A program made the translations under genes and the position numbers. Below are positions 1-7,031 of a stretch of DNA of 16,897 bases, in pieces. Each line of letters begins with the position of its first letter. Position 1 is the first letter of the stretch. The notes beneath the pieces were generated by a model that was not told the origin of the DNA, did no database searches, and saw nothing but the letters and a program-made list of their open reading frames with translations. Origin of the DNA: Gp13-AA77 sp036521995 (GTDB lineage: Bacteria > Acidobacteriota > Terriglobia > UBA7540); assembly GCA_036521995.1 (NCBI GenBank), contig DATDGR010000336.1, forward strand, positions 1 to 16,897, given 5' to 3'.

Positions 1-239
1 CAGTTCAGCCCGAGCGCGGCCTTCAGGGCCATGGTCACCGCCTCGCGGTTGAGCACCGGGAGGGCGCCCGGCAGTCCGAGACAGACCGGACAGGTGTTGG
101 AATTCGGCGGATCGCCAAAGCGCGTCGAGCAGCTACAGAATATCTTGGACCGGGTGAGAAGCTGGACGTGAACCTCGAGCCCGATCACGGGCTCATAGCG
201 CGCCCGAGTTTCAGGGGATATCAGCGTTTCCGTGGGCAT
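1..239 (-). CDS. gatB: Asp-tRNA(Asn)/Glu-tRNA(Gln) amidotransferase subunit B, N-terminal part (runs off left edge)
   Basis: The minus-strand frame starts at ATG 239-237 and stays open to the window edge, giving 79 codons. Near residues 15-24 it reads YEPVIGLEVHVQL, the signature opening of GatB. This is followed by a CSCST segment and a CPVCLGLPG segment (residues ~35-57), the Cys-x-Cys and Cys-x-x-Cys pairs that bind zinc in GatB structures. GatB is the ATP-dependent kinase/transferase subunit of the cytosolic GatCAB complex. That complex converts mischarged Glu-tRNA(Gln) or Asp-tRNA(Asn) to the correct amide form using ammonia from GatA. A GGGA element lies about 9 nt before the ATG. The catalytic C-terminal parts are outside the window. 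The gene lies 114 nt downstream of the permease on the same strand and may have its own promoter. The identity is nearly certain. Confidence 0.95.
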   Translation of the reverse strand, partial: MPTETLISPETRARYEPVIGLEVHVQLLTRSKIFCSCSTRFGDPPNSNTCPVCLGLPGALPVLNREAVTMALKAALGLN

Positions 240-304
240 GGACCGTAATCCCGCTTTCCCTTCAGAACCGCCTGATGCGTTCGCAAGCAGGGCCGGACGT
301 GTCC

Positions 305-310
305 ATTATA
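305..310 (-). promoter_or_regulatory. Candidate -10 element (TATAAT) upstream of gatB
   Basis: On the minus strand this is a perfect TATAAT hexamer in the 114-nt gap between the permease stop and the gatB start. It would place a transcription start about 55-60 nt before the gatB ATG. No convincing TTGACA-like -35 box lies 16-18 nt upstream, so the call rests on the -10 match and its position. Confidence 0.4.
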
Positions 311-353
311 ATCGAGGCCCAGCCGATCCACGGCGTCGAGTTCGGTGGGAACG

Positions 354-2825
354 TTATTCAGCCCTCAAGGCCTCGACGGGGTCGACCGTGGCGGCGCGGC
401 GGGAGGGCAGGTAGCTGGCAAGGCCAGCGGTCGCCACCAAGCCCATGGCGACGGCGCCATAAGTGACGGGATCGAGCGCCGTGACACCAAACAGGAGCGA
501 GGACATGAGGTGCATCAGGGCGAACGCTGCGCTGAGCCCGCAGACAACGCCCAATCCGGTCAGTAGCAACCCGTGGCGAACGAACATTCCCGTCAGTTCG
601 TGCCGCTCGGCGCCCAGCGCCATGCGAATGCCGATCTCCCTTCTCCGCTGCGACACCGAATAGGCGATCACGCCGTAGAGGCCCACGATGCCGAGCAGCA
701 GCGCCATACCCCCGGCCACTGCGAGGATCACGAGAGTGAACGAAGTGCGGGCCATCGACTTTCGGTTGAAGTACTCCAGGGTGTGCACATCCGCCAGCGG
801 AAGGTTGGGATCCACCGACCACACGGCCTGGCGCACCTCTTGCATGAAGCTCTCCGACCCAGAGCGCGGGCTCCGGATGGCGAAAGCCAGATCGCGTTGC
901 ACCAGGATTGGATTGCCCCCGAACCGGCTCATCATGATGGGCCAATACACGGAGGTGGGCGCCTTTTGATTCATACCGTCATCATGAACGTCGGCAACCA
1001 CGCCAACGATCTCGCGCCAATCGTCGGTGGAGCCCACGCGAATTCGCTTGCCGAGAGCGTTGTTCGGGTCGCGCCAGTACTCTCGCGCCAGGTTCTCCGA
1101 GACCAGAGCCACCGGGAGCTTGCTGTAGAGATCAGTCCAGGTGAGATCACGACCGGCCACCAGCGGGGTTCCGAGAGTTCTGAGGAACCCCGGCGAGACG
1201 TACTTGAACCGGCGGACCGGCGGAAGCTGACCTTCGGCATAAGTTCGGTCCTGAGCGAAGATCGGGTCGAAGCTGCCACCTTCGTCCATCGGGATGTTGG
1301 TGGAAAGGCCGACCGACGAGACGCCGGGAATCGCCGCGACCTTTTGCAGGATTGCGTCTTGCAGGCGGACCACCTGCTCGTTGTCTTTCACCTCCGCCTC
1401 CGGGATGGAGAGCCGGAACGTCTGAACTTCGGTTGGGCCCGTGAATCCGGGTTGAACCCGCGTCAAGGCCCGGAAGGTTCGGATCATGAGGCCTGAGCTG
1501 ATCAGCAGGACAAGCGCCAGCGCCACCTGAACGATCACCAGCGTGCTCCGGGCGCGATGCTGTTCCCGCGTCTGACTGAGCGTCCGGCCGCCTTCGCGGA
1601 GACCGGTTCCAAAACGCACGCCCGCGTACTTGAAGATCGGCACGGAACCGAAGAGGACACTCGCGAGCAGCGCGAGCACGAGAGTAAACAGCAACACCGG
1701 GAGATCGAGACGGATTTCGTTGAGACGCGGGAGACCGGCGGGCGCCAGGGCAACCAGAGCGCGCAAGGCACCATAGGCAAGTGCCAGCCCGAGCGCGCTG
1801 CCTGCGAGGCCCAGGATGACGCTTTCGAACAGCAGCTCACCGGCGATCCGGGCCCGGCTCGCGCCCAGAGCGGCGCGAACCGCCAGCTCCTGCTGGCGTC
1901 CTTCGGCCCTCACCAGAAGCAAGTTGGCGACGTTGGCGCAGGCGATCAACAGCACCATACCCAGCGTCCCCATCAGAACCCACAAGACCTTACCCACATC
2001 GCCGACCACGTCCTGCTTCAGAGGCCGCACGTTCGGCCCGATTCGCGCCCCTTCGAACAGCTTGAGGCTGAACCCTGCCGGCGCGGGGAAGCTCCGGTTG
2101 ACGATGGGGAGCATGCGCGCCACGTCGGCGTTGGCCTGCGCCACCGTGACTCCGCGTTTGAGTCTTGCGAGCGCCTGATAGCTGAAGTTCCCCAGGAACG
2201 TCTTGGCACGATCGAACTTGAAAGGCAGGACCAGCGGCGGCATGTCCTGGTCCATAAAGTTGAACCTCTGCGGCAACACACCGACCACCAAGTGGGGCTT
2301 CCCGTCCACCGTGATGCTTCGACCGACGATCGAGGGGTCGCCGCCGAATTTGTGGCGCCAGTAACCATACGTCAGCATAACCGTGTCCGGGCTGCCCGGC
2401 GAATCATCCTGCCGGGTAAACCAGCGCCCGAGCTGAGGCTGGATGCCGAGAATCGGCAGCGTGCCGTCCGTAACCCTCAGCGCCCGCACCTGCTCGGGCT
2501 CTCCCGCGCCGGTTACGCTTACGGAATCACCGCTGTAGAGGCCGATATCCTGGAAAGTGTGGCTTTGCTCCCGATAGATGAAGTAGGTTGAGGGCGACGC
2601 CGTCAGCTCCTGGATGCCAATGCCGGGAGCGGTGTGCCAGACGCCCACCAGCTCCTCGGGGTGGGGATACAGCAGGGGCTTCAGCAGGACGCCCTCGACG
2701 ACGCTGAAAATCGCCGTGTTCGCGCCCACGCCCACGGCGAGCGTGATCAGGGTGACGGCCGTGAATACGGGCGCACGGCTGAGCCGGCGCAGAACCTGCC
2801 TGAGCTGACTGCTGAACGATCCCAT
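354..2825 (-). CDS. ADOP/MacB-like ABC transporter permease (FtsX domain duplicated)
   Basis: This is an 823-residue membrane protein. The N-terminus has an amphipathic start, then LSRAPVFTAVTLITLAVGVG and NTAIFSVVEGVLLKPLLYP (about residues 13-50), the hallmark of ADOP permeases. A MacB-type periplasmic domain spans roughly residues 50-275. A first FtsX unit has membrane segments near 278-300, 330-355 and 370-395. A segment near 425-450 leads into a second periplasmic domain, and a second FtsX unit begins near 693. The paired motifs VRAALGASRARIAGELL and IRMALGAERHELTGMFV show the internal duplication. The protein ends in VDPVEALRAE. Relatives work with a separate ATPase in mechanotransmission or export of drugs or lipoproteins, but no ATPase gene is visible here, so the substrate is unknown. 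The ATG start is supported by a strong Shine-Dalgarno at 2834-2840. Only gatB follows on this strand. Confidence 0.93.
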   Translation of the reverse strand: MGSFSSQLRQVLRRLSRAPVFTAVTLITLAVGVGANTAIFSVVEGVLLKPLLYPHPEELVGVWHTAPGIGIQELTASPSTYFIYREQSHTFQDIGLYSGDSVSVTGAGEPEQVRALRVTDGTLPILGIQPQLGRWFTRQDDSPGSPDTVMLTYGYWRHKFGGDPSIVGRSITVDGKPHLVVGVLPQRFNFMDQDMPPLVLPFKFDRAKTFLGNFSYQALARLKRGVTVAQANADVARMLPIVNRSFPAPAGFSLKLFEGARIGPNVRPLKQDVVGDVGKVLWVLMGTLGMVLLIACANVANLLLVRAEGRQQELAVRAALGASRARIAGELLFESVILGLAGSALGLALAYGALRALVALAPAGLPRLNEIRLDLPVLLFTLVLALLASVLFGSVPIFKYAGVRFGTGLREGGRTLSQTREQHRARSTLVIVQVALALVLLISSGLMIRTFRALTRVQPGFTGPTEVQTFRLSIPEAEVKDNEQVVRLQDAILQKVAAIPGVSSVGLSTNIPMDEGGSFDPIFAQDRTYAEGQLPPVRRFKYVSPGFLRTLGTPLVAGRDLTWTDLYSKLPVALVSENLAREYWRDPNNALGKRIRVGSTDDWREIVGVVADVHDDGMNQKAPTSVYWPIMMSRFGGNPILVQRDLAFAIRSPRSGSESFMQEVRQAVWSVDPNLPLADVHTLEYFNRKSMARTSFTLVILAVAGGMALLLGIVGLYGVIAYSVSQRRREIGIRMALGAERHELTGMFVRHGLLLTGLGVVCGLSAAFALMHLMSSLLFGVTALDPVTYGAVAMGLVATAGLASYLPSRRAATVDPVEALRAE

Positions 2826-2833
2826 AAACCCGG

Positions 2834-2840
2834 CCTCCTT
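2834..2840 (-). promoter_or_regulatory. Ribosome binding site of the ADOP permease
   Basis: On the minus strand this reads AAGGAGG, 8 nt before the ATG at 2825-2823. It is a near-perfect Shine-Dalgarno and fixes the start. Confidence 0.85.
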
Positions 2841-3075
2841 CTCACCTGACTCCGTGCGTACTTAGACGTTCCCTGGAGTCGGGCGTCATGAGTTCAGTTA
2901 CGGCGCTAACGCCGGGGAGGTTCCGAGGATTTTGGGGGTGAGGCCGCGGTGGAATGAGACGGACCAGGCCTGCAAGAGCGGCGGCAGGCGGCGCCGAAAC
3001 GGCGGTAGCCACGCGTCGCTTTGTGCGCCGTGAGCTCCCGTGACTGAAGCGCGGCGGCCGATCCCAACATTCCGC

Positions 3076-3103
3076 TTGACAACCCCAAGAAGTATGATAT
3101 GGT
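3076..3103 (+). promoter_or_regulatory. Sigma-70-type promoter for the orphan gene
   Basis: A perfect -35 box TTGACA at 3076-3081 is followed after 16 nt by TATGGT at 3098-3103, which matches the -10 consensus at four of six bases. Transcription would start near 3110, leaving a leader of about 80 nt before the GTG at 3191. The surrounding sequence is locally AT-rich against a GC-rich background. Confidence 0.6.
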
Positions 3104-3144
3104 AGATAGCAGTCGAGTAATCCATTGCCCTCGGTCTGTCCTCA

Positions 3145-3160
3145 GGGGGCTTTTGCCCTT
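3145..3160 (+). other. Leader hairpin upstream of the orphan gene
   Basis: GGGC (3147-3150), loop TTTT, GCCC (3155-3158). G·U pairs between 3145-3146 and 3159-3160 would extend it to a six-pair stem. It sits between the predicted transcription start and the ribosome binding site. It could be a leader structure affecting translation, but no U-tract makes it a terminator. Confidence 0.35.
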
Positions 3161-3178
3161 GTGCGACCAGGAGGGCTA

Positions 3179-3184
3179 GGGAGG
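3179..3184 (+). promoter_or_regulatory. Ribosome binding site deciding the GTG start of the orphan gene
   Basis: GGGAGG lies 6 nt before the GTG at 3191. The alternative in-frame start, TTG 3125, lacks a purine-rich site. Confidence 0.7.
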
Positions 3185-3190
3185 TTCACA

Positions 3191-4123
3191 GTGTCTTTGG
3201 TGAAGAGTCCAGATCTCACCCCGGAAAAGCTAGCGGCCAATCAGGCCAACGCCCGGCAATCGCAAGGACCCGCCACGCCTGAAGGGGTGGAGCGCATTCG
3301 GGCGGCCAACACCCGTCACGGTTACTACCGGCAGGCTCCCAGCGCCGGCATGCAACTGCTCGGCGAGAATCCGGAAGAGTTTGAGGCCCTCTTCGAGTCC
3401 CTGGTCGCCACCTGGCAGCCGCAAAACGACTTCGAGACCAGTCTGGTGAGGCGCATGGCCCGCTTGATGTGGCGGCTCGAGCGCAGCGACCGCGTCCAGG
3501 AAGCCATGCTGGTGTATCAGATGGAAAGCCTGGATCGGGGACTGGCGCGCGAGAAGCGCCAGCAGGCTGCTGCGCACGAGCGGGTGATCAGCCGGCTCAA
3601 GGCTCTGGTCGAGCGGCTCGACGCGAACAAATTCTGCTCCACCGAGACCGATCTGAGAGGAATGCAGGAGATCTACGGAAAGATGCCGGTGGGCGGCGGC
3701 TACGAGATCATGAGCCGGGTGTATCGCCTGCTGCCTCCCGGCGTCAGGGAGAGTATGGAGGCCGCGAGCGCCGCCGCGGACCCGAAGAACACCCCCGGTC
3801 CGGACCTGGCGGTCGCCCTCGGTACGACCCGAGACGTCCTGCGGGCGGAGCTGCGCGCCCTGCTGCGCGAGGAGATTCGGTGGCGCAACGAGGAATACGA
3901 GGCGAAACGCGCCGACCTGGATAAGGATACCGGCGGGGCCTATCGCGACTCGATGCTGCTGCCGCGACATCCCCAGGCGGGGTTGCTGCTGCGGTCCGGG
4001 GACTCTGACCTACGCCAGCTTCGCTTCGTCATCGAAATGCTGACGAAGCTGAAATCCGGGAGTAGCAAACCGGCACCGGCTGACGCCGAGGGCGCAAAAG
4101 TTTCGGAATGTCCCATGATGTAA
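3191..4123 (+). CDS. Orphan hypothetical protein of an acidobacterial family (AANxANAxxSxGPxTPEG N-terminus)
   Basis: The protein is 310 residues from the GTG at 3191, which has GGGAGG at 3179-3184 with a 6-nt spacer. An in-frame TTG at 3125 has no such site. The N-terminus reads LTPEKLAANQANARQSQGPA, then TPEGVERIRAANTRHGYY. This motif heads many hypothetical proteins in Acidobacteriota and related phyla, and I know of no assigned function. A charged, probably helical stretch follows: ENPEEFEALFESLVATWQP, then FETSLVRRMARLMWRLERSD. The C-terminal half contains LRAELRALLREEIRWRNEEYE and a basic/acidic linker, and the protein ends ECPMM. I see no signal peptide, membrane segment or catalytic motif, so a cytoplasmic, coiled-coil-rich protein is likely. 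It has its own promoter. The stop codon lies inside the first copy of a downstream repeat. Confidence 0.8.
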   Translation: MSLVKSPDLTPEKLAANQANARQSQGPATPEGVERIRAANTRHGYYRQAPSAGMQLLGENPEEFEALFESLVATWQPQNDFETSLVRRMARLMWRLERSDRVQEAMLVYQMESLDRGLAREKRQQAAAHERVISRLKALVERLDANKFCSTETDLRGMQEIYGKMPVGGGYEIMSRVYRLLPPGVRESMEAASAAADPKNTPGPDLAVALGTTRDVLRAELRALLREEIRWRNEEYEAKRADLDKDTGGAYRDSMLLPRHPQAGLLLRSGDSDLRQLRFVIEMLTKLKSGSSKPAPADAEGAKVSECPMM

Positions 4124-4230
4124 TTGAAAACAAAGCTAGTTAAAAATCGACTTTAGGTATGTCCCACGATCTAAATGAAAACACAGTAGTTATGAGTTAA
4201 CCATCGGGGAATATCCCACGATGTTCATGA
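4105..4230 (+). repeat. Three imperfect direct repeats with ~51-nt period, first copy overlapping the orphan gene's stop codon
   Basis: Copies begin at 4105, 4156 and 4208. The shared core is GGWATRTCCCAYGATSTWMW followed by TGA. Copies 1 (4105-4142) and 2 (4156-4192) agree at about 32 of 38 positions, extending through TGAAAACA and TAGTTA. Copy 3 (4208-4230) keeps only the core. The spacing is 51 and 52 nt. The TAA stop of the orphan gene (4121-4123) lies inside copy 1. The array is AT-rich compared with its surroundings. Copies are too few and too diverged for a CRISPR. Confidence 0.7.
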
Positions 4231-4457
4231 GGATTGGGTTAGGCTAGCTTGGTCATCTGCAGGTCAACTACCTCAAGGCTCGCCCCCGCAGAAAAATCTC
4301 TGCTCGCTCCCGCCATCACCCGTCCGAGACCGGTCAAGCTAAACAAAAATTAATCCTGCATTCAGGAAGCGAATCCGGTCTGGGACTAAGCTGGATTTTG
4401 TGCCGTTTGCGCCGGGACGCATCATTAAGGGCAAATCGTGTAGCCAAAAGGAGAGCC
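4124..4457. other. Gene-free region upstream of the efflux operon
   Basis: No coding region is supported in these 334 nt. The left end holds the direct repeats. Further on are a hairpin at 4288-4303 (GCAGA, 6-nt loop, TCTGC) and a nested inverted repeat at 4327-4381. The operon promoter must lie here or further left, but the best match is weak: TTGTGC at 4398-4403 with TCATTA about 18 nt downstream. Confidence 0.5.
4327..4381 (+). other. Nested inverted repeat in the efflux operon leader
   Basis: The outer arms AGACCGG (4327-4333) and CCGGTCT (4375-4381) are exact reverse complements. Between them is a tight hairpin with TCCTG (4354-4358), loop CATT and CAGGA (4363-4367). It may fold as RNA or serve as a protein site. 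Seven-base arms can arise by chance. Confidence 0.35.
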
Positions 4458-5468
4458 ATGAAATCACGGTATGGTCTGTTCTTGTCGATTCTCGCGCTCG
4501 CGGCGCCGGGCGCCCATTCTCAAAGCCAGCCGCCGCTGAAACTGGTCCAGACCTTCAAAATGCCCACGGACGTGAAGGGTCATTTTGACCACGTCACGGT
4601 CGACGTGGCAGGTCACCGGTTGTTCGCGACGCCGGAGGACTACGAGGCCGTTGAGGTGTTCGATCTCGACCGCGGCCAGATCATCCACATCATGAAGGGA
4701 ATCGGCAGACCCCACGCCGTACTCTATCGTCCTGATCTCGACCGCATCTACGTCACCGACGGAGAGGCTGGGGAGGTGAAGATCTTCGACGGTAAGAACT
4801 ACGACTTGATCAAGAGTGTGAAGCTGGAGGTAGATACGGACTCGATCGGCTATGATCCCGCCACCAAGCTTCTGTATGTCGACAACGGTGGTGGTGACGC
4901 ACACCAGTCCTATTCCATGTTCAGCATCGTTGATACCACGGCCGGCGAGAAGGTGGCTGACCTGAAGATCGACGGGGACACGCTGGAGGCCATGGCCCTT
5001 GAGACCTCAGGCCCCAGGATCTACGTCAACAACCGGGCCAAGAACCAGGTGGCAGTGGTGGATCGGCAAGCGCGAAAGCTGGTCGAAAGCTGGCCCGTGA
5101 CCTTGGGCAAGGTGAATGTCGCTATGGCGTTTGACGAAGCCAACCATCGCCTGTTTGTGGGCTGCCGCAGCGGGCATATCGTGGTGCTCGACACCGCCAG
5201 CGGCAAGGAACTGCAGGCCTTGCCGATCACGAAGGGTGTGGACGATCTCGTTTACGACCCGGGCCGCAAGCGCCTCTACGCCGCTTGCGACGGGGCCGTG
5301 GACGTTTATGAGCAGACGGACCCGGATCACTACAAGTCCCTCGGAAAGGTGGCGACCGGGCCGGCCGCGAAGACAGCGACCTTGGTATCGCAGCTCAATC
5401 GCTACTTCGTCGCCATGCCACAGCATGGGTCGACGCCCGCTGAGATCCAGGTCTTCGAAGTTCAGTGA
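4458..5468 (+). CDS. Secreted YVTN/YncE-like beta-propeller protein
   Basis: The protein is 336 residues from ATG 4458, preceded by AAGGAG at 4448-4453. An upstream in-frame TTG at 4398 is less likely because it would bury the signal peptide. Residues 1-21 (MKSRYGLFLSILALAAPGA followed by HS) form a Sec signal peptide, with cleavage probably just before QSQ. The mature part is a series of blade repeats with the pattern GHRLF/RIYV/KLLYVDN/RLFVGCRSG, each followed by VVDRQARK- or VLDTASGK-like turns. This is typical of YVTN-family seven-bladed propellers. Such proteins are periplasmic or surface scaffolds, and some bind DNA, metal or other proteins, but the specific role is unknown. It is the first gene of the transport operon, 63 nt before tolC. 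It could be an accessory or sensing component of the pump; that is inference from position. Confidence 0.87.
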   Translation: MKSRYGLFLSILALAAPGAHSQSQPPLKLVQTFKMPTDVKGHFDHVTVDVAGHRLFATPEDYEAVEVFDLDRGQIIHIMKGIGRPHAVLYRPDLDRIYVTDGEAGEVKIFDGKNYDLIKSVKLEVDTDSIGYDPATKLLYVDNGGGDAHQSYSMFSIVDTTAGEKVADLKIDGDTLEAMALETSGPRIYVNNRAKNQVAVVDRQARKLVESWPVTLGKVNVAMAFDEANHRLFVGCRSGHIVVLDTASGKELQALPITKGVDDLVYDPGRKRLYAACDGAVDVYEQTDPDHYKSLGKVATGPAAKTATLVSQLNRYFVAMPQHGSTPAEIQVFEVQ

Positions 5469-5483
5469 GCCGCAAACGGGCTC
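5467..5483 (+). other. Intercistronic hairpin between the propeller gene and tolC
   Basis: GAGCC (5467-5471) and GGCTC (5479-5483) can pair around a short loop that starts within the propeller gene's stop codon. There is no run of T after it, so it is unlikely to terminate fully. It could stabilise the upstream mRNA or tune readthrough into tolC. Confidence 0.35.
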
Positions 5484-5519
5484 GCCTGACCGGGCCGATG
5501 CCGCTTTGTGCTAAGGGAG

Positions 5520-5525
5520 AGGAGG
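5520..5525 (+). promoter_or_regulatory. Ribosome binding site deciding the tolC start
   Basis: AGGAGG lies 6 nt before ATG 5532, inside a longer purine tract. It favours this ATG over the in-frame GTG at 5508, which has no comparable site. Confidence 0.75.
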
Positions 5526-5531
5526 AATCTG

Positions 5532-7028
5532 ATGCACCCGCGCCAGCCCTTGACAAGTAATAGCAGGCAGACTCCGGGAGGAAGTGCGAGCCGCCCCGCG
5601 CGAGCCGGCATTCTTCGCGCCCTCACGCTGGCTGGTTTCATGTTTCTGGCGGTGAGTGGTCTTCGAGCGCAAACTGCTACGGGGGGCCCTGAAACCACTG
5701 CACCTGAGCAGCCGGTACTCCACTTCGCCGGACCCGGCGAGGGCGCCGAGACGGGTCCTCCGGTTACGATCACGCTCCAAGACGCTCTGGAACGCGCCCG
5801 CCGGAACAGCCCCGAATACCTGTCGGCTGTGACCGACGCCCGGAACGCCCATGAGGACCGCATCCAGGCGAGGGCCTCGTTGCTACCGTCGGTAAACACC
5901 ACCACCCAGGAACTGCTGACCACGGGTGGCTCGGTCCTCCCCACCGGACGATTCGTGACCAACGACGGAGTCCACGTTTACCGCGCCTGGGGCGTGTTTC
6001 ACGAGGAGGTGAACCCGAACTTGCTCACGCTGACGGGATATCGGAGGGCAACGGTGGCCGAAGCTCTGGCACAGGCCAAGGCCGAGATCGCCCGGCGCGG
6101 GCTTACAGTTACCGTAACCCAGAGTTACTACACTCTGGTGGTCGGCCAGCGGAAGTACGCGACGGCCCAGCAGAGCCTCGGGCAAGCGAACGAGTTTTTG
6201 AAAACCACGCGGGAGCTGGAGCAGGGCGGCGAGGCAGCGCACAGCGATGTGATCAAGGCCGAGCTTCAGGCCGGCCAACAGCAGCAGGCTTTCCAGGAGG
6301 CGAAACTTGCCATGGAGAACGCCCGTCTAAGCCTGGCCGTGCTGTTGTTTCCAGAATTGAACGAGAATTTCACGGCGGTCGATGATCTGGATCAGGCTCC
6401 GCCCCTGCCGCCTTTCGAAGAGACCCGGGCGATGGCCGTCCGAGCCAACCCCGACCTCAAGGTGGCGATGGACACCATGAGGGAAGCCAATCTGGATGTC
6501 TCGGCCGCGCGCAACAGCTTTTTGCCTACCCTGAGCGTTGACACCGACTACGGCATTGAGTCGAACTATTTCGCCCTCCAGAGCCGGGTGGCTGCGGTCT
6601 CAGACGCGGTGCCGCCTAAGAATCTGGAGCAGCAAAACAACCTGGGCCAGTTCACGACCTTTAACCTCCAATTCCCCGTATGGGACTGGGGGACCTTGCG
6701 CAGCAAGCTGCATCAGTCCGAGTGGCGCCGCCAGCAGGCCCGGGTGGAACTGACCGCGGCGCAGCGGAGAATGGCGGCCAGCTTATACTCGGCGTACAAC
6801 GAAGCCACCGTGGCGCGTTCGGAGGTCGATCTTCTACGGCAGTCAGCCGACCTCGCCTCCGAGAGCTTCCGTTTGACCACGCTGCGTTACCGCGCGGGCG
6901 AGGCCACTGCCCTCGAGGTGGTGGACGCCCAGAATGCGCTGACTCAGGCTCGCAACACGTATGACGACGGCCAGGCCCGCTATCGAGTGGCCCTGGCGAA
7001 TCTGCAGACTATCACGGGAAGCTTCTGA
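5532..7028 (+). CDS. TolC-family outer-membrane efflux channel
   Basis: The protein is 498 residues from ATG 5532. A basic N-region is followed by a hydrophobic stretch LTLAGFMFLAVSGLRAQ (about residues 31-47), a signal peptide. The mature protein shows two OEP repeats. The first begins near ITLQDALERARRNSPEYLSA and continues through VTQSYYTLVVGQRKYATAQQ. The second begins near MAVRANPDLKVAMDTMREAN and ends with SFRLTTLRYRAGEATALEVV. Both are the helix-rich heptad segments that build the TolC periplasmic tunnel, and the length fits the family. It would trimerise in the outer membrane and dock with the adaptor encoded 3 nt downstream. The long loop between VLPTGRFVTNDG and NLLTLTGYRRATVAEA fits the membrane beta-hairpin. 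The substrate cannot be read from the sequence. Confidence 0.92.
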   Translation: MHPRQPLTSNSRQTPGGSASRPARAGILRALTLAGFMFLAVSGLRAQTATGGPETTAPEQPVLHFAGPGEGAETGPPVTITLQDALERARRNSPEYLSAVTDARNAHEDRIQARASLLPSVNTTTQELLTTGGSVLPTGRFVTNDGVHVYRAWGVFHEEVNPNLLTLTGYRRATVAEALAQAKAEIARRGLTVTVTQSYYTLVVGQRKYATAQQSLGQANEFLKTTRELEQGGEAAHSDVIKAELQAGQQQQAFQEAKLAMENARLSLAVLLFPELNENFTAVDDLDQAPPLPPFEETRAMAVRANPDLKVAMDTMREANLDVSAARNSFLPTLSVDTDYGIESNYFALQSRVAAVSDAVPPKNLEQQNNLGQFTTFNLQFPVWDWGTLRSKLHQSEWRRQQARVELTAAQRRMAASLYSAYNEATVARSEVDLLRQSADLASESFRLTTLRYRAGEATALEVVDAQNALTQARNTYDDGQARYRVALANLQTITGSF

Positions 7029-7031
7029 ACC

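Larger units (their letters stand above)
2826..3190. other. Divergent intergenic region between the permease and the orphan gene
   Basis: No gene is supported in these 365 nt. The stretch holds the permease ribosome binding site (2834-2840) and a small hairpin at 2901-2914 (CGGCG, loop CTAA, CGCCG) with no U-tract. It also holds a plus-strand promoter near 3076-3103 and a leader hairpin near 3145-3160. Short frames on either strand lack family resemblance and ribosome binding sites. I could not pick a convincing minus-strand promoter for the permease. Confidence 0.6.

Noticed and set aside
573..1496. Long plus-strand open frame (307 codons) opposite the permease
   Set aside because: It is the antisense of a clearly conserved permease, is rich in His/Arg/Glu without any domain pattern, and has no ribosome site. 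It is a shadow frame of GC-rich DNA.
1557..2591. Second long plus-strand frame (344 codons) opposite the permease
   Set aside because: Same reasoning: low-complexity charged composition and complete overlap with a recognised gene.
3125..3190. Upstream TTG start for the orphan gene
   Set aside because: No ribosome site, and the added residues lie across the leader hairpin. GTG 3191 has GGGAGG at ideal spacing.
4105..4230. Possible CRISPR array
   Set aside because: Only three diverged units, spacers of about 14-15 nt between the longer copies, and no cas genes.
5467..5483. Terminator after the propeller gene
   Set aside because: The stem is short and has no T-run, and the next gene starts 63 nt from the stop with a strong ribosome site.
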